From Flavobacteriaceae bacterium (lineage in GTDB: Bacteria > Bacteroidota > Bacteroidia > Flavobacteriales > Flavobacteriaceae): DNA of 64,000 nt. The notes under the pieces were generated by a model that was not told where the DNA came from, did no database searches, and saw only the letters and a program-made list of their open reading frames with translations. This document shows, one piece after another, positions 43,677 to 51,381 of the stretch. The translations under genes were made by a program, and so were the position numbers. The first letter of the stretch is position 1, and each line of letters opens with the position of its first letter. The stretch lies in assembly GCA_947453885.1 (NCBI GenBank), contig CANGIF010000007.1, forward strand, positions 29,201 to 93,200, read 5' to 3'.

Positions 43677-43829
43677 TTACTTAAACAACATTTTCCAAAT
43701 ACTAGCACCAATTTTCCGTTCCATACCACTTTTGGTGGTGGGAATCCCCGTTTTTCTTGCAAAGCGTTGTTTGGCTTGCGTAATACCCAACAGCCTGTTC
43801 AACGAAAAGGATAATCCAAATTTTCCCAT
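43677..43829 (-). CDS. Small basic protein, 50 residues
   Basis: ATG at 43829 to TAA at 43677 encodes 50 residues: MGKFGLSFSLNRLLGITQAK, then QRFARKTGIPTTKSGMERKI and a C-terminal GASIWKMLFK. It is strongly basic with no acidic cluster and no membrane segment. I recall similar small proteins (S-LNRLLGIT-AKQ-ARKTGIPTTKSG) in flavobacterial genomes, often unannotated because of their size; this needs a search to confirm. The charge suggests nucleic-acid or ribosome binding. It lies between REP-like repeats at the edge of the accessory island. Another 69-codon frame overlaps it but has no coding look. Confidence 0.6.
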   Translation of the reverse strand: MGKFGLSFSLNRLLGITQAKQRFARKTGIPTTKSGMERKIGASIWKMLFK

Positions 43830-43868
43830 GAGTGTATGTGTTGATTTATATTTATTTTTCTATGTATC

Positions 43869-44130
43869 ATCCCTACGGGATTTTTATGTATTGCTATCTT
43901 ATATTCAACGGATTAAAATCCGTTGTTACAAAAGTAGTCGTTCCTACGGAACTTTTCATAGCCTATTAGAGCCATCGGCTCGACTTATCTTGTAAGGATG
44001 GACTTCAGTCCAGTCGGCATAACAGGTATCCTCTCTCCTAAAGAGCCATCGGCTCGCCCCATCATATAAGGCTGGACTTCAGTCCAGTCGATAAAACCCA
44101 ACACCAGTAAAAAAGTGCCGTAGGTACGAT
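43869..44130. repeat. Left composite REP module
   Basis: A series of short palindromes in fixed order: P1 ATCCCTACGGGAT (43869), P2 CAACGGATTAAAATCCGTTG (43906), P3 GTTCCTACGGAAC (43940), P4 GAGCCATCGGCTC (43969), P5 TGGACTTCAGTCCA (43999), then P4 (44043) and P5 (44072) again, and an end segment TCGATAAAACCCAACAC followed by a degenerate GTGCCGTAGGTAC. The same series recurs in direct orientation on the other side of the transposase gene. Confidence 0.85.
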
Positions 44131-44135
44131 ACATT

Positions 44136-44597
44136 TTATTCCATCTCACCAAAAATATACCTTTCATCAAAAGGCACTTCATACTTATCTAAAATTGCCA
44201 AATATTCCTCTTTGAATGTCTGTTTATGATGATGTTGCTCTTGGTTAGCCACATATTTATAGACACTGTCAACATGTGACTTGCTATATGAAAACACCCC
44301 GTAACCTTCTTGCCATTCAAATCTGTCTAATAACAACTTATTTTCATTGATGTATTTAGACGATTTTGCCTTTACGCTTTTCATTAATTCCGATATAGAT
44401 ACGGTAGGTTTCAATCCTAAAAAACAATGAACATGATCTTCTACGCCATTCACAATAATAGTTTTACATCCTGTTTCATTTATTAAATTTCCTATAACGC
44501 CAAACACGGTTTCGCGCCATTCTTTTTCTAATACTGCTTTTCTGTATTTTACAGCAAAAACAACTTGTATATACACTTGATGATAGGTATTTGCCAT
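44136..44597 (-). CDS. IS200/IS605-type Y1 transposase, probably REP-associated (RAYT)
   Basis: A 153-residue single-domain HUH transposase. The metal-binding HUH motif is 'VEDHVHCFLGLKP' (about 60) and the catalytic tyrosine is most likely in 'VDSVYKYVANQEQHHHKQTF' (about 120). 'WQEGYGVFSYSKS' is typical of the Bacteroidota IS200-like branch. Start ATG 44597 (MANTYHQVYIQVVFAVKYRK) fits the family; ATG 44603 is two codons upstream. No tnpB accompanies it. It lies between two direct copies of a palindrome module, so it looks like a housekeeping RAYT acting on REPs. Such enzymes cut single-stranded DNA at hairpins. Confidence 0.88.
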   Translation of the reverse strand: MANTYHQVYIQVVFAVKYRKAVLEKEWRETVFGVIGNLINETGCKTIIVNGVEDHVHCFLGLKPTVSISELMKSVKAKSSKYINENKLLLDRFEWQEGYGVFSYSKSHVDSVYKYVANQEQHHHKQTFKEEYLAILDKYEVPFDERYIFGEME

Positions 44598-44613
44598 ATT
44601 CACTATTTATTTT

Positions 44614-45148
44614 AATAGATTAAAATCTGTTGTTATTATATATATCATCCCTACGGGATTTTTGTACTTAGTTAGCTACTAAGCAACGGATTAAAATCCG
44701 TTGTTACAAAAGTAGTCGTTCCTACGGAACTTTTCATAGCTTAATAGAGCCATCGGCTCGACCTATCTTGTAAGGCTGGACTTCAGTCCAGTCGTTACTA
44801 TGAGATAGCATATCTCACCATGACTACCCAAGAGCCATCGGCTCGACTTATCTTGTAAGGCTGGACTTCAGTCCAGTCGGCATAACAGGTATCCACTCTC
44901 CTAAAGAGCCATCGGCTCGACTCATCTCATAAGGCTGGACTTCAGTCCAGTCGCTACTACGCGATAGCATATCTCACCACGACCACCAAAGAGCCATCGG
45001 CTCGACTTATCATGTAAGGCAGGACTTCAGTCCAGTCGGCATAACAGGTAACCACTCTCCTAAAGAGCCATCGGCTCGACCCATCTTGTAAGGCTGGACT
45101 TCAGTCCAGTCGATAAAACCCAACACGAGCAAAAAGAGCCGTAGGCTC
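44614..45148. repeat. Right composite REP module with a 159-bp higher-order repeat
   Basis: Degenerate P2 (about 44614), then P1 (44647), P2 (44684), P3 (44718), and five P4-P5 pairs with P4 at 44747, 44832, 44906, 44991 and 45065. P4 spacing alternates 85, 74, 85, 74 bp: one spacer type contains TGAGATAGCATATCTCA (44801-44817, degenerate in the second copy), the other GGCATAACAGGT. The array closes with the same end segment as the left module and GAGCCGTAGGCTC (45136-45148), 8 bp from the hsdR stop. Confidence 0.85.
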
Positions 45149-45156
45149 GACCCATA

Positions 45157-48156
45157 TTAAGCCCTCCACTCACTAAACTGACCTTCTGCCTGCTCCATAA
45201 TCTCTTGTAGAATACCATTCAATTCAGAAATACTTACTTTGCCTCGCAATTCCTTTTTAACAGCTAATCGGATAGCAGCTTTGGCATCTTCTTTATTCAT
45301 CCAGTCGATTTGCAGATTGCTTTTTACTGCTTTAACTACGCCATGTACCACATCTTGAATTAAGCCACTTTCGTTGATGATTTCTTTTTTAGAAGCGAGT
45401 ATATCGTAAAATGCTAGTTCCTCATCACTCAAACCCAGTTCTTTGATTCTGTGGTCTTCGTCTTGCAATTGTTTGGCACGTTCAATAAGTTCGGCAATAG
45501 TGGTATAAGAGTCAATGGCGTTGGCGTGGTAGCGGTCAATGACTTTTTCTAGTTCTTCTTTTAGTGAAGTATATTTTTTAATATTCTTGTGTAAGCGCAA
45601 TTTCACCTCATCCATTAAGATGGAGCGCAGTAATGCAATTTTAATATCGATGCTGTCTTTTTCTTTTTTCGATCCTAAAAGGAACTCCTCGTTCAATATC
45701 GAGATATCAGCTCGTTCTAATCCTGCCATAGCAAATACATCAACAATATCTTCCGATTCAATGCTGCGACTGATTAGTTCTTTTATTTGGTCTTTTTGAT
45801 TGCCTTTTCCAGTTCTAACCGATTTGGCATTTCTAATGGCTTTTGATAAATGTTGCATGAACAAGACATCTACGGCATATTCTTGTATTTCAGGTTGCGA
45901 TTTCACTATAGACAACAAGCCCGTCAATTTCTTTTCTTCCAACATAAACTGGTTGGAGGGCTCGTCATATTTAATGATTTGGTTCAATGCTTTTCTAACC
46001 AACAACACTTTATCGCCATCACGCAATCCTTTCCAATTGCTGTAATTTATGACTTCTGGTAATAACGACTTGCATACATCTACTTGACTGTAAAACATAT
46101 TCAAAGCTTGCGTCATATCAATGGTTGGTTTGCCTTTTCCACCACCGCCAGTATATTTGTTGGTGGCTGTTTTCAATTGGTCGCCAATACCAATATAATC
46201 CACAATAACTCCCGATGGTTTGTCTTTAAACACCCTATTGGTTCTCGTTATGGCTTGCATCAAATTATGACCTTTCATAATCTTGTCCACATACATCGTA
46301 TGCACACAAGGGGCATCAAATCCTGTCAACCACATATCGCGAACAATAACAATTTGCAAAGGGTCTTCGGGCTTTCTAAACCGTTTTTTTAATGCTTCGG
46401 TCGCATCTTGGGTTCGCAAGTGTTCATTCCAAGCTATTGGGTCGGTTGAAATATTACCTGTCATGACCACAGCTATTTCTGGACAACCTTCAATGGCTTT
46501 TAGCGCATCAAACATTTTCACACTATTTCTTCGACTCATACACACTATCATGGCTTTGCCGGGCAAGGTTTCGGTGCGGTTCTTAAAGTGCTTCATAATG
46601 TCTTCCGCTACTTTGGCGACGCGCTCTGCCGAACCTGCTGCATCTTCAATGGCTGCCCATTTCAAACTGCTGTCGTCTTCTATTTCAGCGGTAATCGCAT
46701 CTACTTCGGCGTCTAGGTTTTCGTTCCACAAATGCAACTTGGCTAAGCGTGGTTCGTAGTATATTGGCACGGTAGCCTTATCGTCAACCGCTTGTTTGAT
46801 GTCGTAAATGTGAATCGTTTCGCCAAATACTTCTTGGGTATCGGCATCTTTGCCATCAACTGGTGTTCCTGTAAAACCGATGAAAGACGCATTAGGCAAC
46901 GCTTTCCGCAAGTTAGAAGCAAAACCATCCAACAAACCATATTGGGTTCGGTGGGCTTCGTCTGCCATCACAATAATATTTTCTCTTTCCGATAAAATAG
47001 GATGTTCCGTTTCGCCCAGTTGGTCGTCGTTCCCCATTTTTAAACGGAACTTTTCTATGGTCGTAAAGACTACGCCACCGCTTCCGGTAGATAACAATCT
47101 TCGCAAATCATCGGTAGAGTCGGCATGTTGCACATCACCCACCAAGTCTTTTGCCAAGACAAAGTTCTCATACAACTGAAAATCCAAATCACTTCTATCG
47201 ACTTGCACCACAATCGTTGGGTTTTTCAACTCAGGCAAACTGCGCAGTATTCCTGCATAAATCGCCATTGAAATACTTTTACCGCTTCCTTGTGTGTGCC
47301 ATATTACGCCAATGCGACCGTCACCAAATGGTTTAATCGCTTTCTTGGCAGCCTCAACGGCAAAGTTCACTCCAAAGAACTGATGGTATTTAGCCCCTTT
47401 TTTAATCAAAGTGCCGTTGTGGTCTTCAAAGAACACAAAGTTCTTGATGTAGTTCAGCAAGCGGTCTTTAGGAAACAAGCCTTTTATTAAGGTGTGCATT
47501 TGCAAATCATCCTCTATGATGGTCGTGCCGTCAATGCTTTTCCAAGCGGCATACCATTCGGAAGTAGCGTTGAACATGCCGTGTTGTGCTTCGTTACCGT
47601 CGCTCACTAGGGTTAGTGCATTGTATTCAAACAATAGCGGAATGTCTTTTCTGTAATGCTGTATTTGGTTGTAGGCTTCGTCAATCGTCGTGTTTTCGTC
47701 AAACCAATTTTTTAGCTCAAACAAAACGAGCGGAATCCCATTGATGTAAATAATAATATCAGGGCGGCGTTTGTTTTTGCCTACAATACTAAACTGATTG
47801 ACTACCCAAAAGGTGTTGTGCGTTGGATTTTGAAAATCAATCGGGTAGAGGTGCACCGCTTTATCGTTGCCATAGGCATCTTTGTACTCATAGTCCAACC
47901 CTTTGGTCAACTTGAGATGAAAACTGCGGTTTCTATAATCAATATCGGCACCCTGATTGTTACAAAAGTCGGCTACTGCCAAGTGTTGTATTTCTTCGGG
48001 TAAATGCGGATATTGTTTTTGTACAAACGCTAACAATTGCCCTTTCAAGATAACCGCATTGGCATTTTCTGGCAACTCAGTACCTTTAATGTGGCTATAT
48101 CCTAAATCGGTGAGCCAATCTATAGTGGCTTGTTCTATTAGTGCTTCTGTGGTCAT
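45157..48156 (-). CDS. hsdR: Type I restriction enzyme, R subunit (HsdR)
   Basis: A 999-residue motor and nuclease subunit. The N-terminal PD-(D/E)xK nuclease reads 'RRPDIIIYINGIPLVLFELK' (about 130-150). SF2 helicase motor: Walker A 'IWHTQGSGKSISMAIYAG' (about 285), 'VMADEAHRTQYG' (DEAH), 'FIGFTGTPVDGKD', 'MIVCMSRRNSVKMFDAL' and 'MWLTGFDAPCVHTMYVDKIM'. The C-terminal helical domain binds HsdM/HsdS. Length is full. It cuts DNA at a distance from unmethylated sites when complexed with HsdM2S. It is the last gene of the operon, 11 bp after hsdS; REP palindromes follow. Base composition is visibly less AT-rich than the core genes, in keeping with transfer. Confidence 0.96.
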   Translation of the reverse strand: MTTEALIEQATIDWLTDLGYSHIKGTELPENANAVILKGQLLAFVQKQYPHLPEEIQHLAVADFCNNQGADIDYRNRSFHLKLTKGLDYEYKDAYGNDKAVHLYPIDFQNPTHNTFWVVNQFSIVGKNKRRPDIIIYINGIPLVLFELKNWFDENTTIDEAYNQIQHYRKDIPLLFEYNALTLVSDGNEAQHGMFNATSEWYAAWKSIDGTTIIEDDLQMHTLIKGLFPKDRLLNYIKNFVFFEDHNGTLIKKGAKYHQFFGVNFAVEAAKKAIKPFGDGRIGVIWHTQGSGKSISMAIYAGILRSLPELKNPTIVVQVDRSDLDFQLYENFVLAKDLVGDVQHADSTDDLRRLLSTGSGGVVFTTIEKFRLKMGNDDQLGETEHPILSERENIIVMADEAHRTQYGLLDGFASNLRKALPNASFIGFTGTPVDGKDADTQEVFGETIHIYDIKQAVDDKATVPIYYEPRLAKLHLWNENLDAEVDAITAEIEDDSSLKWAAIEDAAGSAERVAKVAEDIMKHFKNRTETLPGKAMIVCMSRRNSVKMFDALKAIEGCPEIAVVMTGNISTDPIAWNEHLRTQDATEALKKRFRKPEDPLQIVIVRDMWLTGFDAPCVHTMYVDKIMKGHNLMQAITRTNRVFKDKPSGVIVDYIGIGDQLKTATNKYTGGGGKGKPTIDMTQALNMFYSQVDVCKSLLPEVINYSNWKGLRDGDKVLLVRKALNQIIKYDEPSNQFMLEEKKLTGLLSIVKSQPEIQEYAVDVLFMQHLSKAIRNAKSVRTGKGNQKDQIKELISRSIESEDIVDVFAMAGLERADISILNEEFLLGSKKEKDSIDIKIALLRSILMDEVKLRLHKNIKKYTSLKEELEKVIDRYHANAIDSYTTIAELIERAKQLQDEDHRIKELGLSDEELAFYDILASKKEIINESGLIQDVVHGVVKAVKSNLQIDWMNKEDAKAAIRLAVKKELRGKVSISELNGILQEIMEQAEGQFSEWRA

Positions 48157-48167
48157 TTTTTATGCTT

Positions 48168-49457
48168 TTAGTTTTCTCTAAACTCTTTTAACCGTACTTC
48201 ACCACTTATTAATTTAGGCAATAGCGTGTCGCGGAGCTGGGTTAACGTTTGGTTTTCTTCAATTAAAGAATTTTGTTGTGAAATATATAGTTCAATCTGT
48301 GTTGAAAATTCTTCTATTTTAATATTTTCCCCAATTGGAATCAGATAATTATAAATATCTGTAAGCTTAATGCTTGCCTGATTTGCGCTGCCTTGCGCAC
48401 TATTTACGATATATTTCAAAAATCGTTCATTTTTCAAAGTACAATACAATAAACCTTGTTCGGTTTTATCATTAATAGACATATTTAGAATTACTGCATT
48501 TTGATTAAGTAAAGCACCATTTGCAGTAATTGGTACTCTAATAACTTTCCCAACAACAGATGCATAATTTGGAGGCCAAGAACCAACAGTAGCTATTACA
48601 ACATCGTTTGTTTTTAAAGAATAATTTTGATAGTTTGAAGCCAATTTAGATGAAATTCTTTCACAAGATTTAATATCTATAGAATTATGGGTAGTGTCAC
48701 TAACTCTCACTACAATTTCACCTAATTGTTGATACCAATTTGATTTAAAAGCAAAACCTTTTTTATGTTTTATAAAATCACCAATCTTTTTCACTTCCCA
48801 ACCTTTAGGAATCAACCCCAATTCACTCTCTACAAATTCACCATCTTTGAAAGGTCCAAAATCCACAAACCAGTGTTTGTATAGTGCCATTGCCATTTCT
48901 TCAAGGGTTTTGTTGATGGCAAGGTTGTTTTCTATTTTGTCGTCTATGGCGGAGAGGATAGAAGCTATGGATTGTTGTTCTTGGTATGTTGGAAGTTTTA
49001 ATTCAAAGCCTTCAATCATACTTTTAGTAATTGCTTGTCTAGTTGCACCAGCACTTGCTAAAGATAATAACGCATTTTTATTTGAAGTTTCAAGCAATGA
49101 ATATTTTAGATAATTTGAATTAAGTGTTTGTTTATCTGCTCTAATAATTGCTACGTGCTGATTAACTCTTGCAGGTAGAAACTCTTTAGGAACTTTGCAA
49201 ACTCTTGCTACTGAATCACCTGTTATATTTAATAAAACATCATCTTCTTCTAAAATTACATTACTTAATTTTGAAGCTTGGTCATCGTCAATAAAAGCCA
49301 AACCGCTTGTAGAAAAAGAAAAATCTAAAATATTCTGACTTCTAATCAAAGAAATTCCAGAAGATTTATAGGCTTCTTGTCCACCTCTAGGAGTTGCACC
49401 ACTTCCTATTTTAGTTGTTACTTCCGAGAGTTTATATGTTTTCCAGTTGTTGGGCAT
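48168..49457 (-). CDS. hsdS: Type I restriction-modification specificity subunit (HsdS)
   Basis: A 429-residue target-recognition subunit with two TRDs. TRD1 covers about 1-150 ('WKTYKLSEVTTKIGSGATPR', 'ISLIRSQNI', 'LPTYQEQQSIASILSAIDDK'). A central conserved helix region follows ('ALYKHWFVDFGPFKDGEFVE'). TRD2 covers about 225-370 ('LIPKGWEVKKIGDFIKHKKG') and the closing conserved helix is 'LTQLRDTLLPKLISGEVRL'. It recognises a bipartite DNA site; the sequence cannot be deduced. Its ATG directly follows the TAA of the toxin-like gene (TAAATG), so its translation is probably coupled to that gene and not to hsdM. Confidence 0.95.
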   Translation of the reverse strand: MPNNWKTYKLSEVTTKIGSGATPRGGQEAYKSSGISLIRSQNILDFSFSTSGLAFIDDDQASKLSNVILEEDDVLLNITGDSVARVCKVPKEFLPARVNQHVAIIRADKQTLNSNYLKYSLLETSNKNALLSLASAGATRQAITKSMIEGFELKLPTYQEQQSIASILSAIDDKIENNLAINKTLEEMAMALYKHWFVDFGPFKDGEFVESELGLIPKGWEVKKIGDFIKHKKGFAFKSNWYQQLGEIVVRVSDTTHNSIDIKSCERISSKLASNYQNYSLKTNDVVIATVGSWPPNYASVVGKVIRVPITANGALLNQNAVILNMSINDKTEQGLLYCTLKNERFLKYIVNSAQGSANQASIKLTDIYNYLIPIGENIKIEEFSTQIELYISQQNSLIEENQTLTQLRDTLLPKLISGEVRLKEFREN

Positions 49458-50303
49458 TTAGTTATCGTTTATTCCTTTTAATATTAAGGCTAAAATTTTA
49501 GTTGTTTCTTCTATGGTTTTGTCTAGGTTTTTAGCAAAAACAATTTCTAGGTTTTCGGTTCTAGGTTTTTCTTTTATAGCGTTTTCCAAAATGGAGGTTA
49601 TGGTTTGTTTTAGTTTTGAATTTAGCTCAAGTATGGGTTTCATTTTTCTTCCTATTATTTGAGCCGCTACTTTAGTTTGTTCAAAATCTTCATCAAACAA
49701 ATCGAGATGGTTTTCATAAGCTTCGTTTTCATAAATATCCCATCCATTCTTTAGTAAAAAAGCAATGTCTTCTAGATCTTTAATCCTGCTATCTGGTTTA
49801 TCATTCCATGCTACCAATTTTAATATCATAATTCCTTCGATTGGTGAAACTGGAAGGTTATAATTTTCCCATTCAGGAGAGAAATTTTCAGTATTTTCGC
49901 CTACTTCTCTAAATCCAAGTACCGAAAGTGTTAGGTTTCTTTCTGTAAAAGTTACAGTATAATCTTGTTCTATTTCACCATAGGGCATAAAGTCAATAAC
50001 CGTGTCTGTCTTGTCATAAATCATTCTGTATTTTTCGTGTACTTTTCTAAATCCATGTTCCACTAATGCCTCAAACAAGTCATCGTAGACCTTAAAATCG
50101 GGAACCATTACTGCAAAATCAATATCGGCTGTTCCTCTAGTTGGTTTTATGCCTGCCTTATATAATTGTACATCACGCGCATTAGCTCCCACTAAATAAT
50201 ATACAATACTAAACTGCGCAAACACTTTTTGTAAAATGTTGTACACTTCTCCATGATGCGCAAAAGAATAGTCTTTATAAGTTGGGCTGGATGTACTCAT
50301 CAT
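49458..50303 (-). CDS. AbiEii-like nucleotidyltransferase toxin
   Basis: A 281-residue protein with a nucleotidyltransferase fold. 'YYLVGANARDVQLY' and 'GTRGTADIDFAVMVPDFK'-like segment (GTADIDFAV, about residue 55) form the G-x-D-x-D metal site; 'IEGIMILKLVAWNDKPDSRI' with 'KDLEDI' matches the DUF1814/AbiEii pattern. AbiEii toxins of type IV toxin-antitoxin systems modify tRNA with nucleotides and stop growth; related proteins act in phage defence. The start (50303 or 50300) lies 29 bp inside the antitoxin-like gene, and the stop touches the hsdS start. It is inserted between hsdM and hsdS. Confidence 0.82.
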   Translation of the reverse strand: MMSTSSPTYKDYSFAHHGEVYNILQKVFAQFSIVYYLVGANARDVQLYKAGIKPTRGTADIDFAVMVPDFKVYDDLFEALVEHGFRKVHEKYRMIYDKTDTVIDFMPYGEIEQDYTVTFTERNLTLSVLGFREVGENTENFSPEWENYNLPVSPIEGIMILKLVAWNDKPDSRIKDLEDIAFLLKNGWDIYENEAYENHLDLFDEDFEQTKVAAQIIGRKMKPILELNSKLKQTITSILENAIKEKPRTENLEIVFAKNLDKTIEETTKILALILKGINDN

Positions 50304-51255
50304 AAATAATTTTAGCGGTTTCTATATTACGATCATTACCGTCGTACATCAGTTGAGCATATACTAATAAAGGATGAACAGTTTTGTTTTGTGTATCGCT
50401 TTCATTCCAAAAAGGTTCATATACAGTTATATTTCCATGATTATCTGGCAGTAAACCCGCTTTTTGAATTAATTCAATTTTATCTAAATTGGTAAATAAA
50501 CTGAATTTTTCGGGGTTCAAATAGTTCGTTAGTAGTGCTGCTCCAGGTTCTCCTGCCCATTGTATGGCAGCATTTATATTTTTCCATTCGTTTTGCCCAT
50601 TTCTTCCAAACATATACTTTCCTTTCTTACAAGTTGGTAACACTTTTTCATTAATCAAAGTAATCCATTTATCAAGCAACACTTCTTTCCTAATTAATTC
50701 TACAAATGTTTTATTAGTCGCTATGATATAGCCTTCATTCTGTAGGCCTTTCATTATTTTGCTAACACTTCCTAATGAAATATTACAGGTTTGTGCTAGC
50801 TCTCTATATGTTTTTGTATTAATGCTCTCTGGATTTTTTAATAACTCAAAAAGTAGTTTTGCACCACTAGTTGTAAATATTTCGTTTGTTCCTTTTGAAA
50901 TGGGTTTAGCATTACCTTTTTCAATATATACTTTTAAATTATCTAAATTAAGATACGCATTTCCGAAACTGTCTATATAATTTATGAGATGTTCTTTTAA
51001 TTTTTCTTTTGCACTCGGTGTTATATAATCAGCAGCTAGTAGCATATTAGAATTTGGATTGCTAAATAGGGAGTCCATAAACGCCAATGTTCTTGGTCTA
51101 ACTTCATTTTTTATTTCAACTAACAACTTTTGATTATTGATATTTATGCAATAATCAAATTCTTTATTGTTATTGTTGTTTTCTATCTTGAATTTTATAT
51201 TAAAATCAAGATTTTTAAAATAATTTTCAAGGTCTTTAATATTATCCATGTTCAT
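50275..51255 (-). CDS. AbiEi-like antitoxin / wHTH autorepressor (COG4861 type)
   Basis: A 326-residue protein. An N-terminal part with 'DYCININNQKLLVEIKNEVR' recalls a restriction-endonuclease-like fold. A winged helix-turn-helix follows at about 165-205 ('TYRELAQTCNISLGSVSKIM', 'KGLQNEGYII'). The C-terminal part has 'INAAIQWAGEPGAALLTNYL', typical of the AbiEi_2/COG4861 family. Such proteins neutralise the toxin and repress their own promoter by binding inverted repeats. The 126-bp gap upstream holds seven GTTCAT-type hexamers and a -7 box, matching that role. It overlaps the toxin gene by 29 bp. Confidence 0.82.
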   Translation of the reverse strand: MNMDNIKDLENYFKNLDFNIKFKIENNNNNKEFDYCININNQKLLVEIKNEVRPRTLAFMDSLFSNPNSNMLLAADYITPSAKEKLKEHLINYIDSFGNAYLNLDNLKVYIEKGNAKPISKGTNEIFTTSGAKLLFELLKNPESINTKTYRELAQTCNISLGSVSKIMKGLQNEGYIIATNKTFVELIRKEVLLDKWITLINEKVLPTCKKGKYMFGRNGQNEWKNINAAIQWAGEPGAALLTNYLNPEKFSLFTNLDKIELIQKAGLLPDNHGNITVYEPFWNESDTQNKTVHPLLVYAQLMYDGNDRNIETAKIIYDEYIQPNL

Positions 51256-51374
51256 TTATTTTATACGTTCATGTTTTATGAACAAGCAAATTTATTGAAC
51301 AATTTTTAAAAACACATACTTTTGTTCATTTTTTTTTAATGTTCATGTAACATGAACAATTTTTTATTATGAAC
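51250..51374 (-). promoter_or_regulatory. Promoter and operator array of the AbiE-like pair (hsdM-abiEi gap)
   Basis: A -7 box TAAATTTG (51294-51287, minus strand) lies 31 bp before the antitoxin start. Two inverted repeats flank it: GTTCATGTTTTATGAAC (51267-51283) and GTTCATGTAACATGAAC (51341-51357), 74 bp centre to centre, about seven helical turns. Further single hexamers lie at 51250 (overlapping the start codon), 51324 and 51369, giving seven GTTCAT/ATGAAC copies in 125 bp. The layout suggests cooperative repression, perhaps with looping, by the wHTH antitoxin. Confidence 0.75.
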
Positions 51375-51381
51375 AAAGAGG

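Noticed and set aside
43553..43762. 69-codon minus-strand frame near the small basic protein gene
   Set aside because: It runs through an inverted repeat, has no family look, and competes with the better 50-residue frame.
44747..45148. Regular repeats that could be read as a CRISPR array
   Set aside because: The repeated units are short palindromes with two alternating, themselves repeated spacers, and no cas genes are near. They fit REP elements.
45539..48181. Many 60-160-codon plus-strand frames opposite hsdR
   Set aside because: They are antisense shadows of a long, well-matched gene.
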